From: Flavobacterium caseinilyticum
Lineage (GTDB): Bacteria; Bacteroidota; Bacteroidia; Flavobacteriales; Flavobacteriaceae
Length of the DNA stretch: 64,000 nucleotides
Assembly (NCBI RefSeq): GCF_004349085.1
Contig: NZ_SMFM01000004.1
Span: 1-64,000 of the forward strand
Direction of reading: 5' to 3'
The notes under the pieces are model-generated. The model had not been told where the DNA came from. It searched no databases and worked only from the letters and a program-made list of their open reading frames with translations. Each line of letters opens with the position of its first letter. The first letter of the stretch is position 1. Positions 34,287-43,597 of this stretch are shown here, one piece after another. The position numbers and the translations under genes are program-made.

Positions 34287-36314
34287 TTAAAGTAATCCTG
34301 CTCTTCGTAACAAAGCTTCCGGTTTTGGTTCTTGTCCTCTGAAGCGTTTGTATAAAATCATCGGATGTTCTGTTCCGCCTTTGGAAAGTACATTTTCCTT
34401 GAATTTGGTAGCCACTTCTTTATTAAATATGCCGCATTCCTGGAAATATTCAAAAGCATCTGCATCCAAAACTTCGGCCCATTTGTAGCTGTAATAGCCG
34501 GATGAATAACCGCCTTGAAAAATATGTGAAAACGAAGTGCTCATCGCATTCTCCTCTACATCAGGATACAATTGTGTGGCTGCGAACTGTTCAGTTTCAA
34601 AAGCTTTGATGTCAGTGATATTGGAAGGATCTTGTGCATGCCATCCCATATCTAATAATCCAAAACTCAATTGGCGCATGGTTGCCATTCCTTCTTGAAA
34701 ACTCGCGCTTTCTTTGATTTTATGTACTAATTCCATCGGAATCATTTCGCCAGTTTCATAATGATACGCGAACAAAGCCAATGCTTCCGGTTCGTAGCAC
34801 CAATTTTCTAAAATCTGGCTTGGTAATTCCACAAAATCCCAATACACTGAAGTTCCGGATAAACTTGGGTATGTCGTATTGGCTAACATGCCGTGTAAGG
34901 CGTGACCAAATTCATGAAACAAAGTCGTTACTTCGTTAAAAGTTAATAATGATGGTTTTGTTACAGTAGGTTTCGTAAAATTGCACACAATTGAAATATG
35001 CGGTCTTTCGTTACTTCCTTTTTTGATGTATTGCGATTTAAAAGAGGTCATCCAAGCACCGTTGCGTTTGCCTTTTCTTGGAAAAAAATCAGCATAAAAA
35101 ACAGCAACCAGCCGATCATCTTCGTCTTTTACCGCATATGTTTTTACTTCTTCATGGTATTTATCCACTTCAAAAATTTCTTCGAAAGTGATTCCGAATA
35201 ATTTTTGCGCTACTGCAAAAGCACCGTCGAGAACTTTTTCTAATTGAAAATACGGTTTTAATATTTCGTCATCCAAGTTGAATAATTGCTGTTTCAATTT
35301 CTCCGAATAATAAGCACCATCCCATTTCTGAAGTTGCTCGATTCCGTTAAGCTCTTTTGCGAAAGCAGTCAGTTGTGCAAATTCTTTCAAAGCGGCCGGT
35401 TTGGCTTTTTCTAATAAATCATTCGAAAATGTTTTTACTTTCTCCGGACTTTCGGCCATGCGTTCTTCGAGCACAAAATGAGCGTGCGTGGCATAACCTA
35501 AAACTTGCGCTCTGTCAAAACGAAATTTGGCAATTTTGAGAACGATTTCCTGGTTGTCAAATTCATTGTTTTGAAAACCTTTGGCACCAAAAGCAATTGC
35601 CATTTTCTTGCGTAATTCACGATTATCAGCATAGGTCACAAAAGGAACATAGCTTGGATAATCCAACGTGAAAATCCAGCCTTCTTTTTCTTGGCTTTTA
35701 GCCAAAGAGCGAGCGGCTTCGATTGTTCCTTCTGGTAAACCGGCTAAATCAGATTCGTTTGTAATATGCAATTGATACGCTTGCGTTTCTGCCAAAACAT
35801 TTTCGCCAAACTGCAAACTCAATTTCGATAATTCTTTGTCGATTTCCCTTAGTTGATTCTTTTTGTCTTCCGGTAAATTCGCTCCGTTTCTGGAAAAGCT
35901 TTTGTATTTTTTGTCCAAAAGCGTGGTTTGCTCCGGATTGAGATTCAATTTTTCTCGTTGCTCATACACCGTTTTTACTCGGGCGAATAAATCTGGGTTA
36001 AGACGTACATCATTTCCAAATTCAGACAATAAAGGAGAAACTTCCTGCGCAATTTTCTGAATTTCGTCATTCGTTTCTGCTGAATTCAAATTGAAAAAGA
36101 TGCTTGAAATTCTGTCCAAAACATCTCCACTGAATGCTAGAGCTTCAATCGTATTTTCGAAAGTAGGTTTTATTGGATTTCTTACAATTGCATCAATTTC
36201 GGCTTTTGCCAATTCGATTCCTTTTTGAAAAGCAGGAAGAAAATCTTCGTTTTTAATTTTCGAAAAAGGTGCTGTATTGTATTTTGTGTTGAAATGGTGG
36301 GTTAAGATGCTCAT
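34287..36314 (-). CDS. M3-family oligopeptidase (Dcp/PrlC type)
   Basis: The 675-residue protein is a zinc endopeptidase of cytoplasmic or periplasmic peptide turnover. The zinc motif is H467-EFGH471 in FHEFGHALHG, with the downstream M3 signatures YWDFVELPSQILENW and YYSYKWAEVLDADAF. No signal peptide is visible, which favours a cytoplasmic oligopeptidase. Length is normal. A -7 box (TACCTTTG, 36353-36360) lies 38 nt upstream. Confidence 0.93.
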   Translation of the reverse strand: MSILTHHFNTKYNTAPFSKIKNEDFLPAFQKGIELAKAEIDAIVRNPIKPTFENTIEALAFSGDVLDRISSIFFNLNSAETNDEIQKIAQEVSPLLSEFGNDVRLNPDLFARVKTVYEQREKLNLNPEQTTLLDKKYKSFSRNGANLPEDKKNQLREIDKELSKLSLQFGENVLAETQAYQLHITNESDLAGLPEGTIEAARSLAKSQEKEGWIFTLDYPSYVPFVTYADNRELRKKMAIAFGAKGFQNNEFDNQEIVLKIAKFRFDRAQVLGYATHAHFVLEERMAESPEKVKTFSNDLLEKAKPAALKEFAQLTAFAKELNGIEQLQKWDGAYYSEKLKQQLFNLDDEILKPYFQLEKVLDGAFAVAQKLFGITFEEIFEVDKYHEEVKTYAVKDEDDRLVAVFYADFFPRKGKRNGAWMTSFKSQYIKKGSNERPHISIVCNFTKPTVTKPSLLTFNEVTTLFHEFGHALHGMLANTTYPSLSGTSVYWDFVELPSQILENWCYEPEALALFAYHYETGEMIPMELVHKIKESASFQEGMATMRQLSFGLLDMGWHAQDPSNITDIKAFETEQFAATQLYPDVEENAMSTSFSHIFQGGYSSGYYSYKWAEVLDADAFEYFQECGIFNKEVATKFKENVLSKGGTEHPMILYKRFRGQEPKPEALLRRAGLL

Positions 36315-36352
36315 TTGTATTTTTAATAAAATAAATCCATATTTAAAGATAT

Positions 36353-36360
36353 CAAAGGTA
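36353..36360 (-). promoter_or_regulatory. -7 promoter element (TACCTTTG) of the M3 peptidase
   Basis: A perfect TAnnTTTG on the minus strand, 38 nt upstream of the ATG at 36314. Confidence 0.5.
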
Positions 36361-36537
36361 CGGATTTAATAAAAAAAATGGGGTTGTTGAAGGAATTGAT
36401 TTGGACCAAAATAGCGGATTCGAAAGTGTTATTTAAATGTTATTTATTTCGTTTGCCGGTAATAAAGGCCTAAATTGTGAAGAAATATTGGTTTTGGAAG
36501 AAACTAATCAGATTATAAAATTAATAGAAAAGGAATT

Positions 36538-37209
36538 ATGAAGTATCAAATTACAATAAATAGCGCGAATACAGTAGATGAAATTGAAGAATATTGGACA
36601 AATGAGGATTACATTAAACTCTTAGAAAAGTTTGATTATCCGGATGCCGCTGACGGTGATGCTGCCAATTTAAGAGAATTATTGTTTATGGCGATTTCTG
36701 ATTTTGAACCGAAAGATGCTGCCGCCATTACATTGGAATATAAGTTGTCAGAAGATTTGAATGAAGGGCAGATACAGCAAATTTCAAATGATATGCTTTT
36801 GGATAAAGTATGCGAGGAATATCCTGAAATTGGGTTACATTCGACTTTGTTTCATATTAACCAACTGCTTTTTAAAGCCTACAACGGTACTTTTCCTAAT
36901 GCTAAAGCAACTATTGTCGAATGCAGTTTTACGCCAGCAGAGGGTGAGAGTGAAAGCGAATTGACTAAAGAAAACATTTTAAAACTATTAAACAACGGAT
37001 TGTCTGGAAGTAATCTTATTAAAAGATTATTTGACAGTCAGATGAGTGAAAACGCTCCGTTTCCGGAAGCGGAAGATATTTTATGGGATGTAAAGACAAC
37101 GGATAATGTGAATTATAAAATTACAACTTCTGAATACTGGTTGAGCAGAGAGGATATTATTGCTTCAGAATTTGACGGAATTTTAGAAATTGTAGTTGAC
37201 GTAGAATAA
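36538..37209 (+). CDS. Hypothetical acidic protein
   Basis: The 223-residue protein has no recognised domain and no signal peptide. It is strongly acidic (many D/E, e.g. DAADGDAANLREL, DFEPKDAA, EGESESELTKEN) and mixes predicted strands and helices, ending EFDGILEIVVDVE. It has its own terminator (37225-37253) and its neighbours are an M3 peptidase and purE, which suggest no function. Codon use looks like the flanks. It is a real gene by its clean 223-codon frame and spacing, with unknown role. Confidence 0.65.
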   Translation: MKYQITINSANTVDEIEEYWTNEDYIKLLEKFDYPDAADGDAANLRELLFMAISDFEPKDAAAITLEYKLSEDLNEGQIQQISNDMLLDKVCEEYPEIGLHSTLFHINQLLFKAYNGTFPNAKATIVECSFTPAEGESESELTKENILKLLNNGLSGSNLIKRLFDSQMSENAPFPEAEDILWDVKTTDNVNYKITTSEYWLSREDIIASEFDGILEIVVDVE

Positions 37210-37224
37210 CTTATTTTTAGATTT

Positions 37225-37253
37225 TAAAAAAGCTCCGTTATGGAGCTTTTTTT
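37225..37253. terminator. Bidirectional terminator between the hypothetical gene and purE
   Basis: Stem AGCTCC (37231-37236) pairs with GGAGCT (37242-37247) with loop GTTAT. It is flanked by A6 on the left and T7 on the right, so both strands get a hairpin plus T-run. It serves the + strand gene (stop 37209) and purE on the minus strand. Confidence 0.85.
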
Positions 37254-37734
37254 ATTTTAGAAGACTTTCAGAAGCAATGTTGACGGCTTCTTTTAATCCT
37301 GTTTTATATTTAATGACTTTCTCCATAACGCTTTTGTTGTGACTTCCTATGATTTGAGCGGCAAGAATTCCGGCGTTTTTGGCGCCGTTAAGCGCAACTG
37401 TTGCAACGGGAACTCCGCCCGGCATTTGAAGAATGGATAAAATACTGTCCCAACCATCAACGGAATTGCTTGATTTTATAGGAACCCCAATTACGGGAAG
37501 CGGCGACATAGAAGCAACCATTCCAGGCAAATGTGCAGCTCCGCCAGCGCCGGCAATAACTACCGAAATGCCACGAGTGTGTGCATTTTGACTGAAATCA
37601 AATAATTTTTCAGGTGTTCTGTGCGCCGAAACAATGTCGACTTCTATTTCTATTTCAAATGCTTTAAGGATATCTATTGCTTCCTGCATGATTGGCATAT
37701 CGGATATGCTTCCCATTATTACGGCTACTTTCAT
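37252..37734 (-). CDS. purE: N5-carboxyaminoimidazole ribonucleotide mutase
   Basis: PurE moves the carboxyl group of N5-CAIR to give CAIR in purine synthesis. The 160-residue protein is a class I PurE with MGSISDMPIMQEA, VSAHRTPEKLFDFS, VIAGAGGAAHLPGMVASMSPLPVIGVP and SILQMPGGVPVATVALNGAKNAGILA. It follows purK after a 105-bp spacer of short repeats; both enzymes act in sequence on AIR. Confidence 0.96.
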   Translation of the reverse strand: MKVAVIMGSISDMPIMQEAIDILKAFEIEIEVDIVSAHRTPEKLFDFSQNAHTRGISVVIAGAGGAAHLPGMVASMSPLPVIGVPIKSSNSVDGWDSILSILQMPGGVPVATVALNGAKNAGILAAQIIGSHNKSVMEKVIKYKTGLKEAVNIASESLLK

Positions 37735-37742
37735 TGTATTTT

Positions 37743-37845
37743 ATTTAAAGATTTAAAGATTTAAGGATTCAAAGATTTCGAAAAACTCAACATAATTGGT
37801 GGTTTGAATTTTTCAATCTTTAATTTTTCAATCTTTCAATTAACT
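37743..37845. repeat. Short AT-rich repeats between purE and purK
   Basis: The spacer has AAAGATTT-type units in tandem with about 8-nt period (near 37747-37775). A second cluster, AATTTTTCAATCTTT, appears twice (near 37807-37840). The two clusters are roughly inverted (AAAGATT against AATCTTT), so the spacer could form a long weak hairpin in the purK-purE mRNA. No gene is seen here. Confidence 0.5.
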
Positions 37846-38991
37846 TATTACTCTTATCGTATTCTTCACCTCTTCAGCAATTCTTCGCGCTTCGATGATA
37901 TCTTCATTAACGATGGTTACATGTCCCATTTTTCTGAATGGGCGTGTTTGTTTTTTACCGTAAATGTGAGGTGTAACGCCATTCCAGCCTAATATTTTTT
38001 CGATATTTTCATAGATTACATTTCCAGAAAATCCTTCGGCACCTACTAAGTTTACCATAATTCCAGATACTTTGCTATCGGTATTTCCCAAAGGCAAATC
38101 AAGAATAGCGCGCAAATGGTTTTCAAACTGTGAAGTGTAACTGGCTTCAATGGAATAATGACCGGAATTGTGCGGGCGCGGAGCGACTTCGTTAACGAGG
38201 ATTTCATCATCATCGGTCTGAAACATTTCAACGGCTAATAATCCAACATGATTAAATTTTTCGGAAACTTTCAATGCTATTCCTCTGGCTTTTTCGGCTA
38301 CTTTATCATCAATTCGAGCGGGACAAATCACATATTCCACTTGGTTGGCTTCGGGATGAAATTCCATTTCTACAACTGGATACGTTTTTATTTCACCGGA
38401 CGGATTGCGACAAACAATAACAGCTAATTCATTTTTGAACGGAACCATTTCTTCGGCAATACATTCTACATTAGCTAAATTTTCCAAGTCTGAAATTTGT
38501 CGAATCACTTTTACGCCATTTCCGTCGTAACCAAATTCGGTACATTTCCAAACAAACGGTAGCTTTGTTTTTGAATCCAATATAGAAACGACTAGACTTT
38601 TCAGATCGTCAAAACGTTTGTAATTTGCGGTTGGTATTGTATTCTGAATATAAAAATCTTTCTGAATTCCTTTGTTTTGAATAAGTTTCAACGTTTTTGG
38701 CGAAGGGTATACTTTTAATCCTTCTTCTTCGAGTTTTACCAAAGCTTCCAGATTGACCAGCTCAATTTCGAAAGTCAAAACGTCTACTTTTTTACCAAAA
38801 TTGTAAACCGTTTCAAAGTCCATTAAATCCCCTTTGAAGAATTGGTCACAGGCTATTTTGCACGGCGCTTCATCGCTTGGATCCAGAACATATGTTTGAA
38901 TATCAAATTTTCGGGTGTCAAACAACAGCATTTTGCCCAGTTGTCCGCCGCCGAGAATCCCCAATTTAAAATCAGAAGAAAAATAATTCAT
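37840..38991 (-). CDS. purK: 5-(carboxyamino)imidazole ribonucleotide synthase
   Basis: PurK is an ATP-grasp enzyme that carboxylates AIR with bicarbonate and ATP. The 383-residue protein starts MNYFSSDFKLGILGGGQLGKMLL, then has DVLTFEIELVNLEAL, PFVWKCTEFGYDGNGVKVI and VNEVAPRPHNSGHYSIEA, all PurK hallmarks. It is the first gene of the purK-purE pair. The -7 box TATCTTTG lies 20 nt upstream. Confidence 0.95.
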   Translation of the reverse strand: MNYFSSDFKLGILGGGQLGKMLLFDTRKFDIQTYVLDPSDEAPCKIACDQFFKGDLMDFETVYNFGKKVDVLTFEIELVNLEALVKLEEEGLKVYPSPKTLKLIQNKGIQKDFYIQNTIPTANYKRFDDLKSLVVSILDSKTKLPFVWKCTEFGYDGNGVKVIRQISDLENLANVECIAEEMVPFKNELAVIVCRNPSGEIKTYPVVEMEFHPEANQVEYVICPARIDDKVAEKARGIALKVSEKFNHVGLLAVEMFQTDDDEILVNEVAPRPHNSGHYSIEASYTSQFENHLRAILDLPLGNTDSKVSGIMVNLVGAEGFSGNVIYENIEKILGWNGVTPHIYGKKQTRPFRKMGHVTIVNEDIIEARRIAEEVKNTIRVIS

Positions 38992-39011
38992 GGTGTAGTT
39001 GTATGTTTACG

Positions 39012-39019
39012 CAAAGATA
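39012..39019 (-). promoter_or_regulatory. -7 promoter element (TATCTTTG) of purK
   Basis: A perfect TAnnTTTG on the minus strand, 20 nt before the purK ATG at 38991. No purine-riboswitch-like fold is visible in the short leader. Confidence 0.55.
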
Positions 39020-39175
39020 CTTTATAATGATTGAATAGGGAAATGCTATTTTATTTTCTTCGGAATTTCTCTGTTGACTTTTACCATTTTCAATACATTT
39101 TAAGATGCTTTTTTATGAAATTTACTTAAAAATACAAATTAATGTTCATTTCTCAATTCACAAATCCGAATTCTG

Positions 39176-39183
39176 TATCTTTG
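39176..39183 (+). promoter_or_regulatory. -7 promoter element (TATCTTTG) of hpt-adk
   Basis: A perfect TAnnTTTG 24 nt before the ATG at 39208. It lies inside the longer reading frame from 39142, which supports the shorter start. Confidence 0.55.
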
Positions 39184-39207
39184 CGCATTATTTTAAACAC
39201 GAAAATA

Positions 39208-39738
39208 ATGATACAACTTCACGATAAACAATTTGTTCCGTTTATTTCTGCCAAAGAAATAGAGTTTGCCATCACAAAAATGGTACAACAGGTGGAAGAC
39301 GATTTTATAGATGAAATACCGGTATTTGTAGGTGTATTGAATGGTGCTTTTATGGTCGTTTCTGATTTTATGAAACAGTATAAAAAACCTTGTGAAGTAT
39401 CTTTTATAAAAATGGCTTCTTACGAGGGAACTTCATCCACAAATGAAATAAAACAATTAATAGGATTGAATCAGGACTTGACAGGGCGCAGCGTTGTTAT
39501 TATTGAGGATATTGTTGATACTGGTAACACTTTGGTGGAATTGAAAGAGTTGTTCAAACAACAAAACGTAAAGCATTTTAAGATAGCGACACTTTTTTTC
39601 AAACCGGAAGCCTATACTAAAGACATTAAAATAGATTATGTTGGAATCCGAATTCCAAATAAATTTATTGTTGGTTTTGGCTTAGATTACAATGGATTAG
39701 GAAGAAATTTACCCGAAGTATATAAACTAAAAGAATAA
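39208..39738 (+). CDS. hpt: Hypoxanthine phosphoribosyltransferase
   Basis: Hpt salvages hypoxanthine and guanine to IMP and GMP using PRPP. ATG 39208 gives 176 residues (MIQLHDKQFVPFISAKEIE), the usual length. The PRPP-binding loop is VVIIEDIVDTGNTLVEL, and VPVFVGVLNGAFMVVSDFM with SYEGTSSTNEI are family signatures. It is followed by adk after 12 bp, an operon of purine handling beside purK-purE on the other strand. Confidence 0.92.
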   Translation: MIQLHDKQFVPFISAKEIEFAITKMVQQVEDDFIDEIPVFVGVLNGAFMVVSDFMKQYKKPCEVSFIKMASYEGTSSTNEIKQLIGLNQDLTGRSVVIIEDIVDTGNTLVELKELFKQQNVKHFKIATLFFKPEAYTKDIKIDYVGIRIPNKFIVGFGLDYNGLGRNLPEVYKLKE

Positions 39739-39750
39739 CTACACATCAAC

Positions 39751-40323
39751 ATGACTAACATTGTTTTATTTGGAAAACCAGGAGCTGGTAAAGGAACTCA
39801 GGCAGAGTTTTTGAAAGAAAAATATAAATTAACGCATATTTCCACCGGTGATGTGTTTCGTTTTAATTTAAAAAACGACACGGAATTAGGCAAACAAGCA
39901 AGAGTATATATGGATGCCGGAGATTTAGTGCCGGATGAATTAACTACAAAAATGTTGATTGATGAGGTTAACAAACATCCGGATACAAACGGAATTTTGT
40001 TTGACGGATATCCAAGAACAATCTCGCAAGCCGAGGCTTTAGACGCATTTCTTACTTCAATTGGTTCCACTGTTGCTGCAACAATTGCGCTTGAAGCCGA
40101 TGATGAGATTCTAGTGCAACGATTGTTAGAAAGAGGAAAAACAAGCGGTCGAATTGACGATCAAGATGAAGAAAAAATCAGAAATCGCTACCAGGAATAC
40201 AACGAAAAAACAGCGCCTTTGATGCATTATTACGACGAACAAGGAAAATTTTTCGCAGTAAACGGAATTGGTTCAATCGCTGAAATTACGGAAAGAGTAA
40301 GTAATGTGATTGATAATTTATAG
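39751..40323 (+). CDS. adk: Adenylate kinase
   Basis: Adk interconverts ATP plus AMP and two ADP. The 190-residue protein has the P-loop GKPGAGKGT (residues 8-16), the AMP site STGDVFR, GDLVPDELT and FDGYPRTISQAEAL, and LLERGKTSGRIDDQDEEKIRNRYQEY for the lid side. It is a short form without the long lid insertion, common in Bacteroidetes. Confidence 0.96.
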   Translation: MTNIVLFGKPGAGKGTQAEFLKEKYKLTHISTGDVFRFNLKNDTELGKQARVYMDAGDLVPDELTTKMLIDEVNKHPDTNGILFDGYPRTISQAEALDAFLTSIGSTVAATIALEADDEILVQRLLERGKTSGRIDDQDEEKIRNRYQEYNEKTAPLMHYYDEQGKFFAVNGIGSIAEITERVSNVIDNL

Positions 40324-40324
40324 C

Positions 40325-40466
40325 AGCAATTCCAGCTGTACGTTACAAGTCCTCGATAAAAAAATATTTTTCTAAGTCATAAAAGGAGCTTCCTTTGGTC
40401 GCTCTTTTTTGACAAGAAAAATTAGTTTTTTTATCTCCGGGCTTTTCACTGTCATCAGGGCTAAAA
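40325..40466 (+). repeat. Dispersed intergenic repeat, copy B
   Basis: The left end is GCAATTCCAGCTGTACGTTAC and the right end TCTCCGGGCTTTTCACTGTC then ATCAGGGCTAAAAT. The centre holds an AAAAGGAGC...GCTCTTTT-type inverted repeat. It shares both ends with copy A (27577-27725) and copy C (56363-56450). It fills most of the 223-bp gap between adk and the CorC-like gene. Confidence 0.7.
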
Positions 40467-40546
40467 TATGAGGTGGCAAACAATCGATTTTTAAAAGTAA
40501 AATTTAAGAATCACATTTTAAAATATAAACGAATCAATTAAAAAAA

Positions 40547-41821
40547 TTGGAAATATTAATAATATTTTTTCTAATACTGCTAAATGGTGTTTTCTCGATG
40601 TCGGAAATCGCATTAATTTCAGCACGAAAAAATAGACTGGAAACCGCAGCGAAAAAAGGAAACAAAAGCGCTAAAATAGCGCTGGATTTAGCGAATTCAC
40701 CAAACAAATTTTTGTCAACCGTACAAATTGGAATTACACTGATAGGAATTTTAACTGGTATATACAGTGGAGATAAAATAACTGTCGATGTAGAAGCATT
40801 TGTAAGTGGCTTTGAGTTTTTAAAACCATACGCACATTCTGTAGCAGTAGGATTAGTAGTTGTGGTATTAACTTTTTTCTCACTGGTTTTAGGTGAATTG
40901 TTACCAAAAAGAATTGGACTGAATCATCCGGAAGCTATTGCAAAAGCAGTGGCGTTACCGATGAAAATTGTATCAATAATTACGGCGCCTTTTATCTGGT
41001 TATTAACTCATTCAACTGATTTTCTATTGAAAATTTTGCAGATAAAACCAACTGCAGACGGAAAAGTTACTGAGGAAGAAATAAAAGCTATTATCAAAGA
41101 AGGAACTGAAGGCGGTGAGGTTCAGGAGATAGAACAAGATATTGTGGAGCGCGTTTTTCATATTGGCGATAGAAAAATAAACTCTTTAATGACCCACAGA
41201 AAATCAGTGATGTTTTTACCACTACATTCAAATAGAGATCAGGTTAAGGAATTTATGTTGAAAGAATTACACTCTATTTATCCGGTCTATGGGGATAATT
41301 ATGATGATATTGTTGGGGTTGTAAACCTAAAAAATATTTTTGCCCATTTTGAAAATGAAAATTTCAATTTGGCGGATATCATGACCGAAGCTCCTTTCAT
41401 GATGGAGCAAACTACGGCTTATGTCGCTTTAGAAAATTTTAAAAAATCAGGAATTCATTATGCTTTTGTCTCTGATGAATATGGAGTTTTTCAAGGTGTG
41501 ATAACCCTGAATGATATACTCGAAGCTTTAGTGGGTGATGCTTCTGATTTTTATAAAGATGATTTTCAGTTGATTGAAAGAGAAGACGGATCGTGGTTAG
41601 TTGACGGACATTATTCATTACACGATTTCTTGACATACTTTGAATTAGATGAGTTAATCAATGATTATGAAGTGACAACCGTAAGCGGGTTAATCATGAC
41701 CGAACTCTCTCATATTCCAAAACAAGGAGAGAAATTAATTTGGCAGAAATTTGAGTTAGAAGTTATCGATATGGACGGCGTGAAGATTGATAAAGTGATG
41801 GTGAAAGCGATTAAAATATAA
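40547..41821 (+). CDS. CorC/HlyC-family membrane protein (CNNM plus CBS domains)
   Basis: The 424-residue protein starts with a TTG (40547), which gives the normal N-terminus MEILIIFFLILLNGVFSMSE. The N-terminal CNNM/DUF21 membrane domain (about 1-195, four hydrophobic segments) is followed by a CBS pair (about 205-330, TEAPFMMEQTTAYVALE, ALVGDASDFYKDDFQL) and a C-terminal transporter-associated domain. The family is linked to Mg2+ or cobalt transport; the name hemolysin is historical. A later ATG is internal to the first helix. Confidence 0.9.
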   Translation: MEILIIFFLILLNGVFSMSEIALISARKNRLETAAKKGNKSAKIALDLANSPNKFLSTVQIGITLIGILTGIYSGDKITVDVEAFVSGFEFLKPYAHSVAVGLVVVVLTFFSLVLGELLPKRIGLNHPEAIAKAVALPMKIVSIITAPFIWLLTHSTDFLLKILQIKPTADGKVTEEEIKAIIKEGTEGGEVQEIEQDIVERVFHIGDRKINSLMTHRKSVMFLPLHSNRDQVKEFMLKELHSIYPVYGDNYDDIVGVVNLKNIFAHFENENFNLADIMTEAPFMMEQTTAYVALENFKKSGIHYAFVSDEYGVFQGVITLNDILEALVGDASDFYKDDFQLIEREDGSWLVDGHYSLHDFLTYFELDELINDYEVTTVSGLIMTELSHIPKQGEKLIWQKFELEVIDMDGVKIDKVMVKAIKI

Positions 41822-41886
41822 AAATAGATTTAAGTTAGAAGTTTGAATTTGTTCAAGCTGAAATCTGAAATCTGAAATTAAAAAAA

Positions 41887-42888
41887 ATGACAGAAGGGAA
41901 TTTTGTAGATTATGTTAAAATATATGTTTCATCCGGTAAAGGAGGAAAAGGATCTACGCACTTGCACAGAGAAAAATTTATTGAAAAAGGTGGGCCTGAC
42001 GGTGGTGATGGTGGTCGTGGAGGTCATGTGTTTTTAGTTGGAAATAAAGGTCTTTGGACACTGTTTCACTTAAAATTTGCCCGACATATCAAAGCTGGAA
42101 ACGGTGGAGATGGAAGTGGCGACAGAAGCACTGGTGCTGATGGTGATGATAAATTTATTGAAGTGCCATTAGGAACCGTTGTAAAAGATAAAGAAACCGG
42201 AGAAATATTATTTGAAATTACCGATGATGGTGAAAAACAAATTCTGTCTCGCGGCGGAAAAGGTGGTTTAGGTAACTGGCATTTTAGAAGTTCAACAAAT
42301 CAAACTCCAAGATATTCACAACCTGGTTTGCCTGGAGCTGAAATGGACGTAATTTTAGAGCTTAAAGTGTTGGCTGATGTAGGTTTAGTAGGTTTTCCTA
42401 ATGCAGGAAAATCAACGTTGTTATCCGTATTGACATCCGCTAAACCAAAAATTGCGGATTATCCGTTTACAACTTTAAAACCCAATCTTGGAATTGTAGC
42501 TTACAGAGATTTTCAATCTTTTGTAATTGCGGATATTCCCGGAATTATTGAAGGTGCTGCCGAAGGAAAAGGTCTCGGACATTATTTCTTGCGCCATATT
42601 GAGCGTAATTCTACGTTACTTTTTCTAGTTCCGGTTGATACGGCAGACATTAAAGCTGAATACGATATCTTAGTAAACGAATTGACGAAGTACAATCCTG
42701 AAATGCTGGATAAAGAACGTTTGTTGGTGATTTCTAAATGCGATATGCTGGACGATGAGTTAAAAGCAGAATTGAAAACTGAATTAGATGTTGCTTTCAA
42801 AGATGTTCCATACATGTTTATTTCATCTGTTGCTCAACAAGGTTTAACAGAGTTGAAAGATAAATTATGGAAAATGTTGAATGATTAA
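41887..42888 (+). CDS. obgE: Obg-family GTPase (ribosome assembly / stress)
   Basis: The 333-residue protein has the glycine-rich Obg fold at the N-terminus ([27 protein letters not shown]), the G1 loop GFPNAGKST (169-177), G3 in DIPGIIEGA, and G4-like SKCD. It lacks the C-terminal OCT domain, as in many Bacteroidetes. Obg binds the large ribosomal subunit and couples growth to GTP/ppGpp levels. A CTGAAAT triplet repeat lies just upstream of the ATG. Confidence 0.95.
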   Translation: MTEGNFVDYVKIYVSSGKGGKGSTHLHREKFIEKGGPDGGDGGRGGHVFLVGNKGLWTLFHLKFARHIKAGNGGDGSGDRSTGADGDDKFIEVPLGTVVKDKETGEILFEITDDGEKQILSRGGKGGLGNWHFRSSTNQTPRYSQPGLPGAEMDVILELKVLADVGLVGFPNAGKSTLLSVLTSAKPKIADYPFTTLKPNLGIVAYRDFQSFVIADIPGIIEGAAEGKGLGHYFLRHIERNSTLLFLVPVDTADIKAEYDILVNELTKYNPEMLDKERLLVISKCDMLDDELKAELKTELDVAFKDVPYMFISSVAQQGLTELKDKLWKMLND

Positions 42889-42921
42889 AAGTATTTCAAA
42901 GTACTATTTGTATATATAAAG

Positions 42922-42952
42922 AAAGGGCTTCAAATTTTTGAAGCCCTTTTTT
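42922..42952. terminator. Bidirectional terminator between obgE and the BON-LysM gene
   Basis: Perfect 12-bp stem AAAGGGCTTCAA (42922-42933) with TTGAAGCCCTTT (42938-42949), 4-nt loop, and T-runs on both sides. It ends obgE (+, stop 42888) and the BON-LysM gene (minus, stop 42964). Confidence 0.85.
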
Positions 42953-42963
42953 ATTGGTTTTAA

Positions 42964-43422
42964 TTACAAGTTTGGAATTCTCAAAACCTGTCCTGGATAA
43001 ATTTTATCTGGATCAGAAAGCATTGGTTTATTAGCTTCAAAAATAACATCAAATTTAGTTGCGTCACCATAATAAGTTTTTGCGATTTTGGATAGCCAAT
43101 CTCCTTCAACCACAGTATGGTATTTTGACTCGGGTTCTTTTACAGTAACTTCCATTTGGTTGTCCACTGAAGAAACTCCCTCAACGTTACCAACTGCAAG
43201 AGCGATTTTTTCAGCATCGGACTGATTGTCAACTTCTCCTTTTAAAGTAACTTTTTCATTTTGTAAAACTACAGTTAAAGTTTTAAACGGTAGATTTAAA
43301 GACTGTACATGAGCCAAAAGCGCACTTGCTTTCAAGGCTTCTTTCTCTGCTACTGGAGCTTCCTCTTCTTTCTTCCCAAATAATTTGGCTCCTGCCCCTT
43401 TGATGAATGATAATAATCCCAT
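42964..43422 (-). CDS. BON and LysM domain protein (Kbp/YgaU-like)
   Basis: The 152-residue protein has a BON domain (about 30-95, FKTLTVVLQNEKVTLKGEV...DQM) and a C-terminal LysM domain (about 103-152, YHTVVEGDWLSKIAKTYYGD...IYPGQVLRIPNL). The order and length match the E. coli potassium-binding protein Kbp (YgaU). No signal peptide is present, in line with a cytoplasmic protein that starts MGLLSFIKGAGAKLFGKKEE. A role in sensing K+ is inferred from the family. Confidence 0.9.
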   Translation of the reverse strand: MGLLSFIKGAGAKLFGKKEEEAPVAEKEALKASALLAHVQSLNLPFKTLTVVLQNEKVTLKGEVDNQSDAEKIALAVGNVEGVSSVDNQMEVTVKEPESKYHTVVEGDWLSKIAKTYYGDATKFDVIFEANKPMLSDPDKIYPGQVLRIPNL

Positions 43423-43597
43423 TGCTAAAATATATTAGTTAATAAATACTAAGATAATGAATATTTCTCCTTTGTTTCATTTTTATGACAGTAATTTGTT
43501 ACAATGTTTTCTTAACGAAATGCTTAAGTCAAGTCAAAATAATGAAGATTGGAATTACTTTCTCTTAAAAACTTGACGATTATTTTCAAATTAAATA

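Noticed and set aside
37743..37845. CRISPR array between purE and purK
   Set aside because: The units are 8-16 nt, degenerate and AT-rich, with no regular spacers and no cas genes nearby.
39012..39183. Purine riboswitch upstream of purK or hpt
   Set aside because: The leaders are only about 20-25 nt after the -7 boxes, too short for a riboswitch.
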